Source of the DNA: G020353115 sp964640125
GTDB taxonomy: Bacteria; Bacteroidota; Bacteroidia; Bacteroidales; VadinHA17
Direction of reading: 5' to 3'
Length of the DNA stretch: 64,000 nucleotides
Assembly: GCA_964640125.1 (NCBI GenBank)
Contig: CAZXGG010000014.1
Location: 1-64,000 of the forward strand
Below the pieces are notes generated by a model, which saw nothing but the letters and a program-made list of their open reading frames with translations, did no database searches and was not told the origin of the DNA. Position 1 is the first letter of the stretch. Each line of letters begins with the position of its first letter. Below, piece after piece: positions 7,508-16,612 of this stretch. The position numbers were made by a program, and so were the translations under genes.

Positions 7508-9195
7508 CCGGATTCTATCCATATTTATTGAAATCAGTATTGACACTTTCGTTATTTTATATACTATACTGGACACTTCTCAGGAAGGAGACATTTTTCA
7601 ATATCAACCGGGCATACTTCCTGCTTACAATTCTATTAATTGGAGTTTTGCCAATAATAAATCTTAATTTTTTTGGGACATCAAAAACAGGATCCCCTGC
7701 ACATCTAATTAGTACAGGATATCAGTACGTACAAAATGCAATTCTGTTAAATCCGGTTGAGAATCAGGTTGCCAGTAATGAAGGTTTACGACCACAGGAC
7801 ATTTTCTTATCTATTTACTGGACAGGTGTCATTTTGCTTTGTCTCCGATTAATTTATCAAACAAGTCTGGTTGTTCTTTTGATAAAGAGGAGTAGGATTG
7901 AAATTGTTGAAGGGTTAAAAATTGTTCCCAATGGTCGTTTTTCAGTTCCTTTTTCATTCTTTTCGTATGTTTTTCTGCCCAATCAAATGTTGAATGAAAC
8001 CAATATTAAAGCAATACTTGCCCATGAGAAAGAGCATATTAGGCAGGCTCACTGGATTGACTTGCTTTTATTGGAGATTGTGAGTGTACTGCAGTGGTTC
8101 AATCCCTTTGTCTGGTTACTTCGTTGGTCAATCAAAGAGACCCATGAGTTTTTGGCTGACCGGGGAACAATTCATCAGGGGATATCCAAACCTGTTTATT
8201 TGGGTGTTTTATTGGAATATGTTTTAGGAACACCGGGAATTGGATTAACACATTCGTTTAATTATTCATTAAGTAAAAAAAGAATTCAAATGATGAAAAA
8301 GAATCAATCACCAAATCGAAGAAAATTGAGATTATTTGTACTACTTCCAGTAGTAGTGTTATTATCCATGGCATTTTCCACATCTGTGCATGATGCAGGT
8401 TCAACCCTTTTTGAGACACTGGGTATTCAGGATCAGGAGATAAAATTCTCAGGAAAAATAATTGCAAAGGACTCTGGATTACCGCTATCCGGAGCACATA
8501 TTATCATAAAAGGAACGACAAACGGAACAACATCGGATGAAGATGGACAATTTCAGATTGAAGTTCCAAGCAAAAAGGATGTCTTAATGATATCGTATGT
8601 GGGATATGAGACGATAGCCCTCCTTGTTGAAAAGGGGAATTATGATGAGATCAAAATGGAACGTACTTCATATGATATTGAATTGGATGAAGATGTTAAT
8701 GTAAACGTAGAAGTAGATATTGTTATGGATGAAATTGAAATGGAAGTTGAAGCCGTTGAGGTTGAGGTAGCGGAAGTTGAAATTGCTGACGAAGTAGTTA
8801 ATGTTGAAGTAGATATCAATGTTGATGAAGTTGAAGAGGTGGCTGAAGCAGAAGCAGTTGAAGTAGTTGAGCCTGAGGTCAAGATCTTTTATGTTGTTGA
8901 GGATCTACCTACTTTCCCGGGAGGTAAAGCAGCTCTGGCAAAATTCATCGCCAAGAATATGAAGTATCCTGATGATGCGCTTAGGGCAGGCAAATCAGGT
9001 ACTGTATATGTTAACATCAGAATAAACGAAAAAGGTGAAATAGAGGAGGCACAGGTGAAGAAATCGGTGTTTCCATCCTTGGATAAGGAAGCTTTGCGAG
9101 TTGTAAAAACTATGCCTAATTGGAATCCCGGTAAACAGGATGGTAAGCCTGTAAGTTGTGATATAGTATTGCCCATTGAATTCATACTACACTAA
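7504..9195 (+). CDS. BlaR1-like M56 metalloprotease fused to a TonB C-terminal domain
   Basis: This 563-residue membrane protein has N-terminal transmembrane helices (from about residue 7), then the M56 zinc site HEKEH at residues 174-178 and a second metal-ligand region near ETHEFLAD (about 214). After a last helix (about 280-297) comes a carboxypeptidase-regulatory-like beta domain (about 313-390), a 60-residue stretch of alternating Val with Glu/Asp (about 393-457), and a TonB C-terminal domain (about 460-563, motif FPGGKAALAKFIAKNMKYP). It is coupled to blaI by an ATGA overlap and probably acts as its antirepressor. The TonB-like end may sense or contact an outer-membrane partner. Such fusions occur in Bacteroidota; the Val/Glu linker, instead of a proline-rich one, is odd. 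Confidence 0.85.
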   Translation: MTGFYPYLLKSVLTLSLFYILYWTLLRKETFFNINRAYFLLTILLIGVLPIINLNFFGTSKTGSPAHLISTGYQYVQNAILLNPVENQVASNEGLRPQDIFLSIYWTGVILLCLRLIYQTSLVVLLIKRSRIEIVEGLKIVPNGRFSVPFSFFSYVFLPNQMLNETNIKAILAHEKEHIRQAHWIDLLLLEIVSVLQWFNPFVWLLRWSIKETHEFLADRGTIHQGISKPVYLGVLLEYVLGTPGIGLTHSFNYSLSKKRIQMMKKNQSPNRRKLRLFVLLPVVVLLSMAFSTSVHDAGSTLFETLGIQDQEIKFSGKIIAKDSGLPLSGAHIIIKGTTNGTTSDEDGQFQIEVPSKKDVLMISYVGYETIALLVEKGNYDEIKMERTSYDIELDEDVNVNVEVDIVMDEIEMEVEAVEVEVAEVEIADEVVNVEVDINVDEVEEVAEAEAVEVVEPEVKIFYVVEDLPTFPGGKAALAKFIAKNMKYPDDALRAGKSGTVYVNIRINEKGEIEEAQVKKSVFPSLDKEALRVVKTMPNWNPGKQDGKPVSCDIVLPIEFILH

Positions 9196-9264
9196 CGAAT
9201 TTATCTAATTCGATACTAGAACTTTAGGACTATTTTCGTCATTTCGCCACAGTTTTAAATATTG

Positions 9265-9284
9265 ACGAATCAAAAGATTCGTTT
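9265..9284 (+). terminator. Hairpin after blaR1-like gene
   Basis: The perfect 7-bp stem ACGAATC / GATTCGT (9265-9271 and 9276-9282) has an AAAA loop and is followed by TT only. It lies 70 bp after the stop codon. It is a weak intrinsic-terminator candidate. Confidence 0.35.
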
Positions 9285-9317
9285 CACTTCGTATGAATTA
9301 ATAGCATTGTCAATCTT

Positions 9318-10700
9318 ATGAAACGTACAATCATTTGCATCATTTTAGTAATTGAATCGTTAGGGACAGTATTTGTACAAGCACAGGAAGAGACAGAAAG
9401 TCTATCTGAATCGGATATAAAACAGGCGATTGAAAAGATTTCAGAATTGCTTCAAAGATTTTATGTTTTACCTGATGTTGGCGATCAGATGGGTAAGCAT
9501 ATCAAATCAAAATTTGCAGAAGGAGCATTTAATGGTATCACTGATAAGGCGGATTTTGCTGATATCTTAAATGAGGAATTACATTCTATTTGCTCTGATA
9601 AACATTTAGGGATATATCTTGGCCCCAATCCTGATGAACAAAAAGATGACGACCGAAACTTACAAAGGATTATTAATCAGTTTGAAAGCAAAAAATACAA
9701 TTTTGGTCTGAGCAGAGTTGAGGTTTTGGATGGCAACATCGGATATATGAAAATCAACTCAGTCATGTATTCTGAGGAAGCGATGGAAGCTGTTGATGCT
9801 GCATTAAAATTTCTTTCTAACACGCACACTATAATTTTTGATCTTAGAGAAAACCGGGGTGGTGATCCAGGTTATATGGCTTACCTTTTTAGTTATTTTT
9901 TTGATGAACCCACTCACATCAACAACATTTATTGGAGGGACAGGGATCGTACGGATGAATTTTGGACGCATGATACAATTCCTGGAAAGAAAATGGTTGA
10001 TATCCCCTTGTATGTTTTAATTAGCAAGAAAACCTTTTCAGGAGCTGAAGAATTTGCTTATGATTTACAGGCTTTGAATCGTGCCACAATTATAGGAGAT
10101 GTATCTGCTGGTGGGGCAAACCCTGCTTCAACCTGGGTTGTATACACTGATATAAGAATATCTATTCCTTTTGGACAGGCGATTAATCCGATTACTGGCA
10201 CCAACTGGGAAGGAACAGGTGTAAAACCAGATATTGAAACTTCAGCTAATATGGCCCTTGAAGTCGCAATTGAACATGCAAAAAAATCTGCAGAAGATTA
10301 TTATGCACTAAGAAAGAGTAATTTAATCACTAATTATAACAAGTTGAAAAGTGATTTGGTAAAAGCTGAAAAACTTATTAATGAATATAATTTTGAAGAG
10401 GCTGAAGAAATAATCATTACCAGTCTAATGAAAGCTATTGAATTAGAGTTAATGAATCAATCTGCAATAAATCGATTGGGTTATGATTATCTTGATAAAG
10501 AAAAGAACCAACTTGCAATAGCAATTTTTAAAACGAATGTGATATCATATTCTGAATCTGCCGATGTGTATGACAGCCTGGGTGAAGCCTATCTGAAAAA
10601 CGGGGAAAAGCAATTGGCAGTTTTAAATTATAAAAAAGCCCTTGAGATTGATCCTAATTATCCATCAGCAATCAGAGCACTGAAGGAAATTGAGAAATAA
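9318..10700 (+). CDS. S41-family serine peptidase with C-terminal TPR, exported
   Basis: This 460-residue protein has an N-terminal signal peptide (to about residue 23). An N-terminal helical domain follows, then an S41 core. Core motifs are FDLRENRGGDPG (about 174-185) and VLISKKTFSGAEEFAYDLQ (about 233-251), where the serine after Thr-Phe is the expected nucleophile as in IRBP/tricorn-like S41 members. GDVSAGGANPAS follows. No PDZ domain is evident. The last 120 residues form tetratricopeptide helices (DSLGEAYLKNGEKQLAVLNYKKAL split over two segments). It probably acts in the periplasm or outside the cell. It lies 122 bp after the BlaR1-like gene on the same strand; shared regulation is possible but not shown. 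Confidence 0.82.
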   Translation: MKRTIICIILVIESLGTVFVQAQEETESLSESDIKQAIEKISELLQRFYVLPDVGDQMGKHIKSKFAEGAFNGITDKADFADILNEELHSICSDKHLGIYLGPNPDEQKDDDRNLQRIINQFESKKYNFGLSRVEVLDGNIGYMKINSVMYSEEAMEAVDAALKFLSNTHTIIFDLRENRGGDPGYMAYLFSYFFDEPTHINNIYWRDRDRTDEFWTHDTIPGKKMVDIPLYVLISKKTFSGAEEFAYDLQALNRATIIGDVSAGGANPASTWVVYTDIRISIPFGQAINPITGTNWEGTGVKPDIETSANMALEVAIEHAKKSAEDYYALRKSNLITNYNKLKSDLVKAEKLINEYNFEEAEEIIITSLMKAIELELMNQSAINRLGYDYLDKEKNQLAIAIFKTNVISYSESADVYDSLGEAYLKNGEKQLAVLNYKKALEIDPNYPSAIRALKEIEK

Positions 10701-10731
10701 TCTTTGATCAACGGATGGCTAAGAATTAGAT

Positions 10732-11931
10732 TCAGACTATTTTGCCCGGGTAAGCTTTCAGACCTTCCTCAAGGCATTTCATCGCATTTTTCAGGTCTTC
10801 TATTTTAAGAACATAAGCGATACGGACTTCTTGCTTTCCGAGGCCAGGGGTGGCATAGAAGCCTGAAGCAGGGGCCATCATAACGGTGGCGTTGTTGTAC
10901 TCGAAATCACTGAGTAACCACTTGCAAAATTTATCGGTATCATCCACAGGAAGGTGAGTGATGGTGTAGAATGCACCTTTTGGTTTGGGGCATATAACTC
11001 CTTCCATTTTGTTGAGTGCATCGACCATATAATTTCTCCGGTTAATGTATTCATTATACACCTCTTTAAAATAGGTGGGAGGTGTATCGATAGCTGCTTC
11101 ACCGGCGATCTGTCCAAGGGATGGCGGGCTCAATCTTGCCTGGGCAAATTTAAGAGCAGTTTCAATGATCTGTTTGTTCCTGGTTACCAGTGCTCCGATT
11201 CTGACACCACATGAGCTATACCGTTTTGATACGGAGTCCGTCATCACGACATGTTCATCGATTCCTTCCAGGTACATGGCAGAATAGTGTTTCAGCCCGT
11301 CGTAACAAAACTCACGGTAGACCTCATCGGAGAAAAGATAGAGATCATGTTTTTTTACGATATCCCTCAGTTGCAGCATCTCCTCTTTAGAATAGAGGTA
11401 TCCGGTCGGGTTGTTCGGGCTGCAGATGATAATTCCTCTTGTTTTGGGTCCGATCAGTTTTTCAAACTCCTCAATCGGGGGAAGGGCAAAACCATTTTCG
11501 ATCGTAGCAGTAATGGGTTTAACGACCACTCCTGCGGCCGTGGCAAATCCATTATAATTGGCATAGAATGGTTCAGAGATAATGATCTCTTCGCCCGGGT
11601 TGAAGCAGGTCATCATGGAGAAAAGGATGGCTTCCGATCCTCCGGTTGTGATCAGCAGGTCGGTATGGTCTATCCGGATTCCTATCTGCTGGTAATATAC
11701 AGCAAGTTTTCTCCGATAGGATTCATTCCCTGCGGAATGGCTGTATGCAATGACTTTCAGGTCGATATTCCGGATTGCGTTCATCGCCACTTCAGGGGTG
11801 GGAATGTCGGGTTGTCCGATATTCAGGTGGTACACTTTTCTCCCTTTTCTTTTTGCTTCTTCTGCAAAAGGAACAAGCTTCCGGATTGGTGAGGAGGGCA
11901 TCTTCATACCCTTAGTTGAGATTTGTGGCAT
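10732..11931 (-). CDS. PLP-dependent aminotransferase, class I/II
   Basis: This 399-residue protein is a fold-type I aminotransferase. Recognisable features are HLNIGQPDIPTPE near the N-terminus, ITTGGSEAILFSM in the cofactor phosphate region, ICSPNNPTGYLYS (substrate/cofactor asparagine), LFSDEVYREF (PLP-ring aspartate), and the Schiff-base lysine in DSVSKRYSSCGVRIG (about residue 236). It resembles the aspartate/aromatic aminotransferase (AspC/PatA-like) branch, but the exact amino acid substrate cannot be read from the sequence. It is convergent with the S41 peptidase (31 bp gap) and is probably transcribed alone. Confidence 0.88.
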   Translation of the reverse strand: MPQISTKGMKMPSSPIRKLVPFAEEAKRKGRKVYHLNIGQPDIPTPEVAMNAIRNIDLKVIAYSHSAGNESYRRKLAVYYQQIGIRIDHTDLLITTGGSEAILFSMMTCFNPGEEIIISEPFYANYNGFATAAGVVVKPITATIENGFALPPIEEFEKLIGPKTRGIIICSPNNPTGYLYSKEEMLQLRDIVKKHDLYLFSDEVYREFCYDGLKHYSAMYLEGIDEHVVMTDSVSKRYSSCGVRIGALVTRNKQIIETALKFAQARLSPPSLGQIAGEAAIDTPPTYFKEVYNEYINRRNYMVDALNKMEGVICPKPKGAFYTITHLPVDDTDKFCKWLLSDFEYNNATVMMAPASGFYATPGLGKQEVRIAYVLKIEDLKNAMKCLEEGLKAYPGKIV

Positions 11932-12043
11932 GGTACTGGATGATAAAAATTCTGTTTTTACTTTTATGGGAATTTCCCTACGCGGTACACAAATTTACGT
12001 TTTATTGTTTAAAAGCGGGAACATTTGCCGGAATTCTGCACCA

Positions 12044-12337
12044 TTAATACATGGTAACAATATCCCAGACGAATGCCCGGACACCGACATTCCGATTGAT
12101 CTGATCAATTTTACGGATTTTATCCAGCAGGTCATTCACTTTTTCATCGTTCACTATGGTAAGGGAAGCACAATTTTGCTCAGGCCAGGTATGGGTATTC
12201 ATGTGCGGATCGCCCGTATCACTTCCTTTTCCTGTAAGGTTATCCCATCGTGTAAATCCCCGTATTTCGAGCTGTTCAAGTACATACTCCACTTTTTCCG
12301 TATGGGCCTGGTTATAAACTATAAATACTGCTTTCAT
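12044..12337 (-). CDS. Small PII-like protein associated with RND transporter (PG0541 family)
   Basis: This 97-residue protein begins with MKAVFIVYNQAHTEKVEYVL and continues through an alpha/beta pattern (LEIRGFTRWDNL, then NCASLTIVNDEKVNDLL) that fits a ferredoxin-like PII/CutA fold. It resembles small proteins annotated in Bacteroidota as PG0541-family transporter-associated proteins. The gene lies 40 bp downstream of the RND pump on the same strand and is probably the last gene of the efflux operon. The role is unknown; sensing a metabolite or metal in the cytoplasm is an inference from the fold. The His/Trp-rich middle (HMNTHTWPEQ) may bind a ligand. Confidence 0.7.
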   Translation of the reverse strand: MKAVFIVYNQAHTEKVEYVLEQLEIRGFTRWDNLTGKGSDTGDPHMNTHTWPEQNCASLTIVNDEKVNDLLDKIRKIDQINRNVGVRAFVWDIVTMY

Positions 12338-12377
12338 GTTTTCTTTTTTTTTAATCTGATCGTTCCGATATTCGGGA

Positions 12378-15300
12378 TCACGAATTCAGGTATGCAAAGT
12401 TGTTTTCACTTTTTCTCCGTTCGCTTTTCCGCATGAATAAATGGTATACTACAGGGACCAGGATGAGTGTGACCATTGTGGAAAAGATCAGCCCTCCGAT
12501 TACTGAAATGCCCATGGGGCTCCAGATTTCCGATCCTTCCCCACGGCTTAGTGCGAGGGGCAACATGCCCAGGATGGTGGTCAGGGTAGTCATCAGGACC
12601 GGTCTCAGCCTGGATCTTCCGGAGAGGATGATTGCCTCCTTCAGTTCAAATCCCCTGTCGCGCATCAGGTTAATGTAATCCACCAGCACGATGGCGTTCT
12701 TTACCACGATACCCACAAGCATAACACCCCCCACCATTGAAATTGTACTTAAGGTGGTGTTTGTGAGAAACAGGGCGATCATAACACCCGAGAAGGCAAA
12801 CGGTATGGAGAACATGATAATAAGGGGCATTTTCAGCGATTCGAACTGTGCGGCCATAACGATATAAACAAGAATCAGCCCCACGATGAGCAGCATACCC
12901 AGATCCATCATGGCTTCTTTCATGTCCTCAACGGCTCCTCCCGTTTCGATCAAAACATCCGGAGGAATATCCGCTGCATCGATTGTCTGTTGAATCTCAG
13001 CAGCAATTTTATTCAGGGATACTTTGTATGGAGTCACGGATACGGTAACGATCCGCTGTCTCCGTTTGTGATCGATGTTTGGAGGAGACCAGTATTCATC
13101 GATATCGGCAATTTCCGCCAACCGGATCTTGTTACCCCGTGGATCATTCAGCATAATATTCTCCAGGTCCGATAGTGAATTCCTGTAATCTTCTGTAAAG
13201 CGGACAACGATATCGTATTCATTTCCGCGTTCGCGGTATTTACTCATCAGGGCTCCCGACACCCGGTTTCTTACGGAGCTGGCCAGGGTATAGGTATTCA
13301 GTCCATATTGTGCCATTCTTTCCCGGTCGGGGATGATCTGAAATTCCGGTTTGGATGGTTTGCGGCTTACGGTAATATCTCTTGCCCCTTGTAACAGGGC
13401 GATTTTGGCCGCAATGGAATCAGCAATCATATTGGTTTCCTCAAAATCATACCCGTAGATCTCAACTGTAATGTTATTGGTAGCCATTGATCCCATGCCT
13501 CCATTCGGTGTGACCGTATAGGTGATAATCTCTGGTATTTTATCCAGATATTGGCGCAGGATTTCAGCAAGCTCCCAGACTGTTCTGGTGCGTTGTTCCA
13601 TGGATGTCAGCCCCATAGAGAAATTGATGATATGGGTCCCCGATTCCATAAAGATAGCAAAGATCCCACCCCGGTCATCGGCTCCGGTTGATGTGCTCAT
13701 AATGTCCACTTCCGGAAGATTTTCAAAAATGAATGCATCAATCATTCGGGCAATCCGTATGCTTTCGTCCACCCGTATTCCTGTCTGCAGTTCGACAGTA
13801 ACCGACAGGGTCCCCTGGTCTGCTTCCGGCATAAACTCGGTACCGATCACCTTTATCATGGCGAACGATCCGAAAAAGATCAGGAATGAGGTTATAATAA
13901 CCATTGTTTTATGCCGGAGTGTCCAGGAGAGGGTTCTTTCATAGAATCGTTCGAAGGCTTCCAGGAACCGGTGAATGGTTCTATCGTAGCTTAACCGGGA
14001 AGTTTTTTCCCTGGGTTTCCTGAGTCTCAGTAATTTTGAGGTAAGCATGGGTGTGAGGCTGATGGCTGCTAAGGTAGATGTAACCACCGTGATGGATACA
14101 ACCCATCCCAGCTGGCCAAACAATTCACCGGTCATTCCACCGGCAAGGGTCATTGGCATGAATACCGCCACAACGGTCAGGGTAGTTACGATCACTGCCA
14201 GCCAAACCTCATTGGTAGCATAGATTGCAGCCTCCCTGGGGCTGCTTCCGCGTTCTATATGTTTCGTAATATTCTCGAGCACCACGATTGCATCGTCAAC
14301 CACCATACCAATGGCAATCGAGAGGGAGGAGAGGGAAATAACGTTGATGGAATTGCCTGTAAAAAAGAGGTATATGAATGCTACGATCAGGGCAATCGGG
14401 ATGGTCAGTACTACGATAAAAGTGGCTCTCCACCTGCCGAGGAAAAAGAGAACAACCAGCGTTACAAAGATCAGGGCAAACAGCAGGGTTTTGGAGAGGT
14501 TCCGGATTGAGTCGATGATGAAGTCTGATGTATCAAAGATGGGTTCGATAGTAACATCCGGAGGGAGTGTTTCCTGCAAAGCGGGAAGTTGTTTTTTTAC
14601 CTTTCGGGCAATCTCGACTGTATTTGCCCCGGATTGTTTCTGGACAATAATTCGCAAACCGGTTTTGCCATTTATTTTTTCATCCAGGGTCATATCCCGG
14701 AGTGTATCCCTGACGGTAGCTACATCACGCAGGTATATTGTCTTCCCCTGTATGTTTGCCAGGACAATATCGCGGACCATATCGCTCCGGGTAAACTCAC
14801 CCTGGATTCGAATGGGGTAGTCGAGCATTCCCATTTCTATGTGGCCAGCCGGTAAATTCATGTTTTCGGCGTTCAGGATACCAGCTATTTGTTCAACGGT
14901 CAGGTCGTATGCTTCCATTTTACGGGGATCGATATTGACCTGCACCTCCCGTCCGGGTGTGCCAAACATTCCTACAGCTCCAATGCCCTCAATCCGGTTC
15001 AGTGGATTGACAATCTTCTCGTCAATGATTTTTTCAAGAGCCGCATAGTTCTCTTCGGCAGTGACAGCATAGACCATGATGGGCATCAGGCTGGAACTGA
15101 ATTTAAAGAGGGAGGGTTTTTCCACCTCTTCCGGCAACACCTGTTCAGCCAGGCTCAGGGCATCACGGATCTCATTGGCTGCTTCATCCAGGTTGGTACC
15201 CCATTCAAACTCACAGGTTACAATCGACATGTTATCCCTGGACGTCGAATAGATCTCTTTCAGATTACTTACGGTGTTCAGGTTGTCTTCAATCACCTCA

Positions 15301-15491
15301 CTCACGGTGGTTTCAATGTCTGCAGCGCTGGCCCCGTTATAGATAGCAAAGACTGAAATAGCAGGAAATTCAAGCTCTGGGTAAAAATCAATGGGTAATC
15401 GAAACAGTGAATAAATTCCTAAGACGATCAGGGCAAGAAAGATCATGGTCGTCGTAATGGGTTTGCGTACTGCACTGCCGTATATGCTCAT
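12378..15491 (-). CDS. RND-family efflux transporter permease (AcrB-like)
   Basis: This 1037-residue inner-membrane pump has the full duplicated RND layout: a helix at about residues 12-30, a periplasmic porter domain, a helix bundle (about 335-530), a second periplasmic domain and a C-terminal bundle (about 850-1020). The proton-relay pair is visible as Asp-Asp in IAIGMVVDDAIVVLEN (TM4), which favours the drug-exporting HAE branch over heavy-metal pumps. It should work with the adaptor and TolC-type channel encoded just upstream (42 bp after the adaptor gene). The TetR gene at the head of the operon is the likely regulator. Substrate unknown. Confidence 0.92.
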   Translation of the reverse strand: MSIYGSAVRKPITTTMIFLALIVLGIYSLFRLPIDFYPELEFPAISVFAIYNGASAADIETTVSEVIEDNLNTVSNLKEIYSTSRDNMSIVTCEFEWGTNLDEAANEIRDALSLAEQVLPEEVEKPSLFKFSSSLMPIMVYAVTAEENYAALEKIIDEKIVNPLNRIEGIGAVGMFGTPGREVQVNIDPRKMEAYDLTVEQIAGILNAENMNLPAGHIEMGMLDYPIRIQGEFTRSDMVRDIVLANIQGKTIYLRDVATVRDTLRDMTLDEKINGKTGLRIIVQKQSGANTVEIARKVKKQLPALQETLPPDVTIEPIFDTSDFIIDSIRNLSKTLLFALIFVTLVVLFFLGRWRATFIVVLTIPIALIVAFIYLFFTGNSINVISLSSLSIAIGMVVDDAIVVLENITKHIERGSSPREAAIYATNEVWLAVIVTTLTVVAVFMPMTLAGGMTGELFGQLGWVVSITVVTSTLAAISLTPMLTSKLLRLRKPREKTSRLSYDRTIHRFLEAFERFYERTLSWTLRHKTMVIITSFLIFFGSFAMIKVIGTEFMPEADQGTLSVTVELQTGIRVDESIRIARMIDAFIFENLPEVDIMSTSTGADDRGGIFAIFMESGTHIINFSMGLTSMEQRTRTVWELAEILRQYLDKIPEIITYTVTPNGGMGSMATNNITVEIYGYDFEETNMIADSIAAKIALLQGARDITVSRKPSKPEFQIIPDRERMAQYGLNTYTLASSVRNRVSGALMSKYRERGNEYDIVVRFTEDYRNSLSDLENIMLNDPRGNKIRLAEIADIDEYWSPPNIDHKRRQRIVTVSVTPYKVSLNKIAAEIQQTIDAADIPPDVLIETGGAVEDMKEAMMDLGMLLIVGLILVYIVMAAQFESLKMPLIIMFSIPFAFSGVMIALFLTNTTLSTISMVGGVMLVGIVVKNAIVLVDYINLMRDRGFELKEAIILSGRSRLRPVLMTTLTTILGMLPLALSRGEGSEIWSPMGISVIGGLIFSTMVTLILVPVVYHLFMRKSERRKSENNFAYLNS

Positions 15492-15532
15492 GTTGTTCTT
15501 GTATTTGGGGATTGAAAATGGGTGCTATGGGT

Positions 15533-16600
15533 TTATTGGGTGACAATTCTCAGTGAATCATGGTCTTCCAGTCTGTTCTGTCCGGCAAAAATAAGTTCTT
15601 CCCCTCCCCTGAGCTGGTCTGAAATGATCTCAAGTTGTTCATCATACCGTTCTCCGATCCGGACAAAGACCTTTTGTGCCACACCCCCGTTATTTATGAA
15701 TATATATTTGTCATTGGTACCCGGTTGCTGTATCACGGTGATAGCTGGCACCACAAGTGCATTTCTCTTCCCCAGGATGAGATTGACACGGGCGAACATT
15801 CCCGGACGCAACGTTTCATCACCATTGGGGATGTGTATCTCCACACGGAAAGTTTTCGTTGTTGCATCAATGGTGGGATAGATTCTGAACACTTTACCCG
15901 GGAATTCCTTTTCCGGATATACATCCGTTTTGAGTATAGCTGGTAGTCCCCTGGTTACGAGGGGAAGGTATTCTTCGGGCAAACTGACATATACCTTTAA
16001 CCGGTCAATCTTCATCAGGGTAATAATGGCTGATTTTCCGGAAGGGGTGTTTGGTGTGGGAGAGAAAAGTTCTCCTTCATTGTAGTACCTACCGGTGATA
16101 ATTCCCGAATAGGGTGCTTTTAACCGGGTGTTTTCCTCAAGGTTGGCTAAAATCATCTCCTGCATTTCAACAGCCGATTTCTGCTGGTCGTATACCTGCC
16201 GGGTTATTGAACCATACTGGAGGAGGGTATCCATCCGTACCAAATCCTTTGTCAGGGTTAGGTACTGTACCTTGGTCTGGTTATACTGAGTTCGGTCCAT
16301 TTCCACCAGCACCTTACCTTCCCTGACACGGTCATTTACATCGACGTTGATTGACCGGATTCTTCCAGGCAAAGCAGGAGCAAGGTTGGTTTCCTCAAAG
16401 GGTTGTATGGTTGCCGTGAGCTCTTCTGCTCTCGCTATTTCCGCATAATCGATTTTCATAACCCTTACCGGTTGAATCCGTTCCGAAGATGTGCCGGTAC
16501 TCTCTTCTTTGCTTTTGGTGTCCGGGCTCTGGTTGCACCCGGTAAGTATAATACCGGCGGGAATCACGAGAGCAAAAATTAAGTTACGGTTTCTGTTCAT
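15533..16600 (-). CDS. RND efflux periplasmic adaptor (membrane fusion lipoprotein)
   Basis: This 355-residue membrane-fusion protein has a lipoprotein signal peptide ending in a lipobox (ILTGC, cysteine 22), so it is anchored in the inner-membrane outer leaflet. Domains follow the family order: lipoyl/biotinyl half (NLAPALPGRIRSINVDVNDRV split around the hairpin), a short coiled-coil hairpin (about residues 100-140), the second lipoyl half (RLKAPYSGIITGRYYNEGE), beta-barrel and membrane-proximal domains. It bridges the RND pump and the outer-membrane channel. It lies 12 bp after the TolC-like gene and 41 bp before the pump gene. Confidence 0.9.
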   Translation of the reverse strand: MNRNRNLIFALVIPAGIILTGCNQSPDTKSKEESTGTSSERIQPVRVMKIDYAEIARAEELTATIQPFEETNLAPALPGRIRSINVDVNDRVREGKVLVEMDRTQYNQTKVQYLTLTKDLVRMDTLLQYGSITRQVYDQQKSAVEMQEMILANLEENTRLKAPYSGIITGRYYNEGELFSPTPNTPSGKSAIITLMKIDRLKVYVSLPEEYLPLVTRGLPAILKTDVYPEKEFPGKVFRIYPTIDATTKTFRVEIHIPNGDETLRPGMFARVNLILGKRNALVVPAITVIQQPGTNDKYIFINNGGVAQKVFVRIGERYDEQLEIISDQLRGGEELIFAGQNRLEDHDSLRIVTQ

Positions 16601-16612
16601 GTTATTTGGTTT

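Noticed and set aside
8640..8882. Antisense Ser/Thr-rich open frame
   Set aside because: It is the complement of the Val/Glu repeat in the BlaR1-like gene; its composition is a by-product of GTT/GAA codons, and it has no independent gene features.
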